Origin: Cloacibacillus sp.
Lineage (GTDB): Bacteria > Synergistota > Synergistia > Synergistales > Synergistaceae
Direction: 5' to 3'
Assembly (NCBI RefSeq): GCF_020860125.1
Contig: NZ_JAJBUX010000099.1
Span: 1 to 25,092 of the forward strand
Length of the DNA: 25,092 nucleotides
Of this stretch, positions 21,664-25,092 are shown one piece after another. The translations under genes were made by a program, and so were the position numbers. The first letter of the stretch is position 1. Each line of letters starts with the position of its first letter. The notes below the pieces were generated by a model. It made no database searches. It was given only the letters and a program-made list of their open reading frames with translations, and was not told the DNA's origin.

Positions 21664-24600
21664 ATGTCGTCACTCAACGCTGATCAACATTTAACTTTGA
21701 TACCCCCCCCCGTACGAGTTTATTAAAGTTTACAAATAAACTCGTACTCCCGCTAACTCTCTTTTTACTAACCCTCTTTATCCTCGCCTCGTCCCAGCAT
21801 GCCTGCGCCCTGACGCAGGAGGGCGGCGTCTATCAGATCGCCACTTCGGCGGACCTCATCGACTTCCATAATGGGCTTGACAGCGGTACCATACCGCTCT
21901 CCGCCGACGCGCTGCTCACCGCCGACATCGACCTCGCGGACGCTGACGGCAAACTCATGGACTGGACGCCCATCAGCGGCGACTACGCCGGCACCTTTGA
22001 CGGCGCGGGCCATTCCGTCAAAGGCTATGAGATAACGAAAACGGTCGGAGGAAATAATTACGCCGGCTTCTTCAGTATTATTGACTTCGGTGGCGTCGTG
22101 CGCGGACTCACTGTAGAGGGCGGTGTGAATATCACCTCCCTCTCAACAGGTAGCAACGTCATTGCCGGTGCCGTCGCCGGCTGGAACTACGGCATAATAG
22201 AGAGCTGCCAAAGCACCAGCACCGCCGCTGTCATTATCAATGTTGACATCACCTCTAGCAGAGCGGGCGGCATCGCGGGACATAACAACGGCAAGATCAT
22301 CGACTGCGCAGCCGCCGGCGGCGTCAGAGCCGAAAACAGCGACATGGAAAATACAATCGGCGGCATCAGCGGCTGGAACAACAGCGGCACCATCACAAGC
22401 TGCATTAACGACGGCCCCGTCGCCGCCAAGGGCGACTCATACAACTACGCGGGCGGCATCGCGGGACAAAACAACGGCGAGATATATAACTGCGCCAACC
22501 GCGTCTCCATCTCAGCCTCCGCCTCAAACAAGGGGGATAATCAGGCGGGCGGCATCGCGGGACAGAGCGGCGGCGAGATATACAACTGCGCCAACCTCGG
22601 AGATGTCTCCGTCTCGGCGGATGCGACTGCAGACCACCAGTCCAGCAACGCGGGCGGCATCGTGGGAAAGACCTCGAACAGCGGTATTCTGGCGATAGGC
22701 AGCTGCGCCAATAGCGGACTTGTCACCCTCACCGTCAGCGGTGATGTCAACTCATTCCACGGCGGCGTGCTCGGTGGCGAAGGAAATGCTGCCACAATAG
22801 AAAACTGCGCCTGGCTGAAGGGAACGGCTGAATATGGCGTCGGCAGCGATAAGAATAACACGAAAACGAAAATGCTTGACGAGAACGCGATGAAAAATGC
22901 CGTCACCACCCTCACCGCGCAGACCGCCGAGCGCCGCATCACCGCCAACGGCGGATCGACGACGATCATGTTCATCACCCTCCCCGGAACTCCGGTAACG
23001 TATGGCAACAATGTTAGAAATTCGAGGGCAAGTACCAAAAGCGATATCATCACCATCGGCAAGAGCGAGATCGACAGCAGCGGCAAGATAACGGTCACCG
23101 CCAAGAACAAGACTGGAGATGCCGCCGTTGCGCTCTCCGCCGACCTCTATATGAGCGACTTCAACCACGGCGATATTATTATTCCTACGCCCCCGCTCAC
23201 ATATTCCTTCACACGCACCATCGAGGTTGTGGAACCCATCTACGTCACCGGCGTGCAGATAACATCGAGCAAGGACATCACACTCGAAGGCGCCGACCGT
23301 ACCGAGCAGCTCTCGGCCCACGTGCTGCCGGAAAACGCCGTGAACCAGGGAATCGTCTGGAAAAGCAGCTCCCCCGACATCGCCGAAGTAGACAAGAACG
23401 GCAGAGTGACCTCAAAGGGGGAAGGCAGCGCCACTATATGGGCCATCGCCTCCGAGAACGAAAACATCTCCGACGACTGTACTGTGACCGTAATTCCTGT
23501 GCCCGTCAACGGTGTGCGGATATCGAGCACGGACATCAAACTTGATCTCTCCGTACGTACGGCGCAGCTCTCGGCCCACGTGCTGCCGGAAAACGCCAAG
23601 AATAAAGCAATCATCTGGAACACCAGTAGTGCCGACGTCGCCGTGGTCGACCCGTACGGCAAAGTTACCAAAAAGGGCCCCGGCAGCGCCACTATAAGGG
23701 CCGCCGCCGCAGAGAGCCCGGACGTCTTCTACGCCGACTGCAATGTGAGCGTCACTGAAGCGGAGATGATAGGAGTCCGTATTTTTGCAAAGGACGGCAA
23801 AACAACCCCATATGTCGGAGAAGAGCTCAACGTAAATATTATATTCGCCCCTAGATTCCCCACAAATACGGAGCTTACGTGGACGATAGACGACCCCTCC
23901 GTCCTCTCGCTTGATAAAGTGGTGGAGACGGACACCGGCGAAATAGCGATCTTCAAAACGCTCAAAGCCGGCCCGGCTTCCATCAAAGCCCGGTCTGTGG
24001 ATAATAGCAGCGTCAGCAGCAATAATCTTGATATCACCGTGCTTAAACCGACGGTCTGGGTCACCGGCATTAAGCTTTCAAAAGAGGCAGTGCAGCTGAA
24101 TTCGGGAGAGCACGAGAAACTCACCGCCACCATCTATCCGGCAGAGGCCAGCGACAAAAGAGTCGAATGGAAGAGCAGCGACGAAAAGATCGCCAGCGTC
24201 AGCGAAAATGGCGAGGTCGTCGCCCACAACCCCGGCGAGACCATCGTTACCGCCACCGCCCTCGGCACGAAAGAGGGTACGGTCGTCTCAGCAGACTGCC
24301 TCGTCACCGTAACCGCTCCCACCGTGCCGGTGGAGTCGGTGAAGATATCCCCCGAGGGCACGACGCTGAAGATCGGCGATACCCTCCGGTTCACCGCAAA
24401 CATACTGCCGGCCAACGCCGATTATAAGGGCGTCACCTGGAAGAGCAGCGACGAAAAGATCGCAGCAGTGGACGCCAACGGCGGAGTGACCGCCCTCGCT
24501 GTCGGCTTCGCCACCATCACCGTCACGACCGACGACGGTTTGAAGACCGCCGAGGCCACCGTCTCCGTCAACAAGGTCTACAGCAGCGGCAGCGGCTGCG

Positions 24601-24668
24601 CCGCGGGCGTAGGCGCGCTGGCGCTCTTCGCGCTGATACCGCTCTGGATGAGAAGAAGGAAAAGGTAA
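21664..24668 (+). CDS. Phase-variable Synerg-CTERM surface protein with GLUG and Ig-like domains
   Basis: A secreted protein, 1001 aa if in frame. The ATG at 21664 has AAGGAG 11 nt upstream, but after 16 codons it runs into nine C residues (21703-21711) and stops at 21724-21726. One extra C (or two fewer) joins it to the long frame. The result has a good signal peptide: basic residues K22 and K26, a hydrophobic core at about 27-42, and cleavage after A-C-A (A49). Domains in this numbering: GLUG-type repeats at about 143-388; a beta-rich linker; five Ig-like Big_2-type domains at about 527-612, 615-699, 702-795 (divergent), 799-885 and 888-970; and a C-terminal SSGSGCAAG, hydrophobic helix and RRRKR tail (974-1001). 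The next in-frame ATG, at 21957, has no ribosome site and would lack the signal peptide. An adhesin or surface role is inferred. Confidence 0.8.
21703..21711 (+). repeat. Homopolymeric C9 tract (putative phase-variation switch)
   Basis: Nine consecutive C residues near the 5' end of the surface-protein gene, 39 nt after its ATG. With nine (or eight) C the frame ends within a few codons past the tract; with seven or ten C the full-length protein is made. Tracts of this kind in surface genes change length by slipped-strand mispairing. Confidence 0.85.
22089..22826 (+). repeat. GLUG-type repeat region
   Basis: About seven repeats of roughly 25-45 residues. Each has a GGIxG core followed by an NxGxIxxC segment, for example GGIAGHNNGKIIDC, GGIAGQNNGEIYNC and GGIAGQSGGEIYNC. 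At DNA level GCGGGCGGCATCGCGGGAC occurs three times exactly, with a further variant copy. GLUG repeats are found in bacterial surface and adhesin-like proteins and are expected to form a beta-solenoid. Each repeat carries one Cys. Confidence 0.75.
23241..24572 (+). repeat. Five tandem Ig-like (Big_2-type) domains
   Basis: Five repeats of about 83-94 residues. Most have VxxVxIS, LxLxxGxxxxLxAxxxPxNA, WxSSDxxIAxVDxNGxV and GxATIxA signatures; the third is divergent. At DNA level a 33-bp exact repeat occurs at 23307-23339 and 23565-23597 (258 bp apart). A 26-bp exact repeat occurs at 24168-24193 and 24438-24463 (270 bp apart). Both spacings are multiples of three. Confidence 0.85.
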
Positions 24669-24711
24669 TAAGAGAGGCAAAGAAAGAAAAGTAACAGGCA
24701 AAAAACGATAC

Positions 24712-24741
24712 AAGGGCGCGGGCGAAAGGCCCGCGCCCCTT
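24712..24741 (+). terminator. Terminator of the surface-protein gene
   Basis: A GC-rich hairpin, AAGGGCGCGGGC with GCCCGCGCCCCTT (one bulged C), loop GAAAG, 44 nt after the stop codon. The T run is weak on the plus strand (TTATCAT). On the minus strand it is followed by GTATCGTTTTTT, so it may work in both directions. Confidence 0.7.
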
Positions 24742-24859
24742 ATCATAGGCGCAGTCCGCAGCGCCCCAACCACTCCCGAAAGACGCCGGTCCCCAGGTCA
24801 AGCCCGGGGAGGCGGGCTAAAACAAACCGCTATTTATATATTGGCAGGAAAAGAATAAA

Positions 24860-25070
24860 TTACGGTTTAGCCTTTGACTTTGCCTTTAAAGGCGCCCTCT
24901 GTGAGGCGGCCAGGGAGCCGAAATCCTTGATTTCGTGCGATTCGGCTGGTAGTTACATCAGAGCTGGCTCGGCGGTGTTTTTTCGCCGAGACTGAGGGAG
25001 AGTTGACCTTAGGTTCTTCCGCGGCTTTTGCCGCGGACTCTGTATGGCGCGGTTTCCGCGCCATACAGAG
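24860..25070. other. Multi-hairpin non-coding region
   Basis: No convincing gene lies between 24742 and 25092, but there are several perfect inverted repeats. They are GCCTTTAAAGGC (24882-24893); CGAAATC with GATTTCG (24919-24935), which competes with AGCCGAA and TTCGGCT (24916-24947); CTCGGCG with CGCCGAG (24968-24990); CCGCGGC with GCCGCGG (25019-25036); and a 15-bp perfect stem with a TTT loop (25038-25070). A 69-codon minus-strand frame (24867-25076) spans them but is probably not a gene. It may be a repeated intergenic element or a structured RNA. Positions 24742-24859 show nothing recognisable. Confidence 0.5.
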
Positions 25071-25092
25071 CAACACTCCTTCCGTCTCGCCG

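Noticed and set aside
24867..25076. A 69-codon minus-strand frame across the hairpin region
   Set aside because: No ribosome site, it spans several perfect inverted repeats that dictate its sequence, and it has no recognisable domain. It looks like a by-product of the repeats.

Overview
The window looks like a chromosomal segment from a member of the Synergistota, close in style to Cloacibacillus or Synergistes. The evidence is a large secreted protein ending in a Cys-Gly / hydrophobic / poly-Arg tail of the Synerg-CTERM type, a true CodY homologue inside a Firmicutes-like gene cluster, and GC-rich coding sequence with AT-rich intergenic DNA. This placement is inference; no rRNA or other decisive marker is present.

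Layout. Positions 1-418 are AT-rich with no convincing gene. Positions 419-1102 hold seven tRNA genes on the minus strand, read Val-Asp-Phe-Gly-Asp-Phe-Gly; the Asp-Phe-Gly block is an exact tandem duplication. They follow a near-consensus promoter at 1145-1172. Positions 1173-1553 are non-coding and rich in inverted repeats. From 1554 to 21102 every gene is on the minus strand. Read in transcription order (right to left), this begins with a complete tryptophan operon, trpE-G-D-C-F-B-A, behind a tryptophan-specific T-box leader. It continues with dapF, lepB, rbgA, rnhB, yraN, yifB, dprA, topA, trmFO, xerC and codY, then a CheY-like receiver, an S1-domain protein and a DUF501 protein. The rbgA-to-codY part matches the order of the Bacillus rbgA-rnhB...dprA-topA-trmFO-codV-clpQY-codY cluster, but the clpQ/clpY (hslVU) pair is absent. 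Most neighbours overlap by 1-17 bases or nearly touch, which suggests long translationally coupled operons.

The only plus-strand gene, at 21664-24668, is divergent from the trp operon. It encodes a protein of about 1000 residues with a signal peptide, GLUG repeats, five Ig-like (Big_2-type) domains and a Synerg-CTERM tail. As sequenced it is out of frame. The ATG with its ribosome site and the main coding frame are separated by a run of nine C residues, and adding one C (or removing two) joins them into one ORF with an intact signal peptide. This looks like a phase-variable surface protein switched by slippage in the C tract, and it is the most interesting item here. The right end (24860-25070) is non-coding with several perfect hairpins, probably a repeated intergenic element or structured RNA.

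The genes combine amino-acid supply (trp, dapF), its sensing (the T-box reads uncharged tRNA-Trp; CodY reads nutrient status), tRNA modification, chromosome maintenance (topA, xerC, dprA, yifB, rnhB), ribosome assembly (rbgA) and secretion (lepB, which could process the surface protein).
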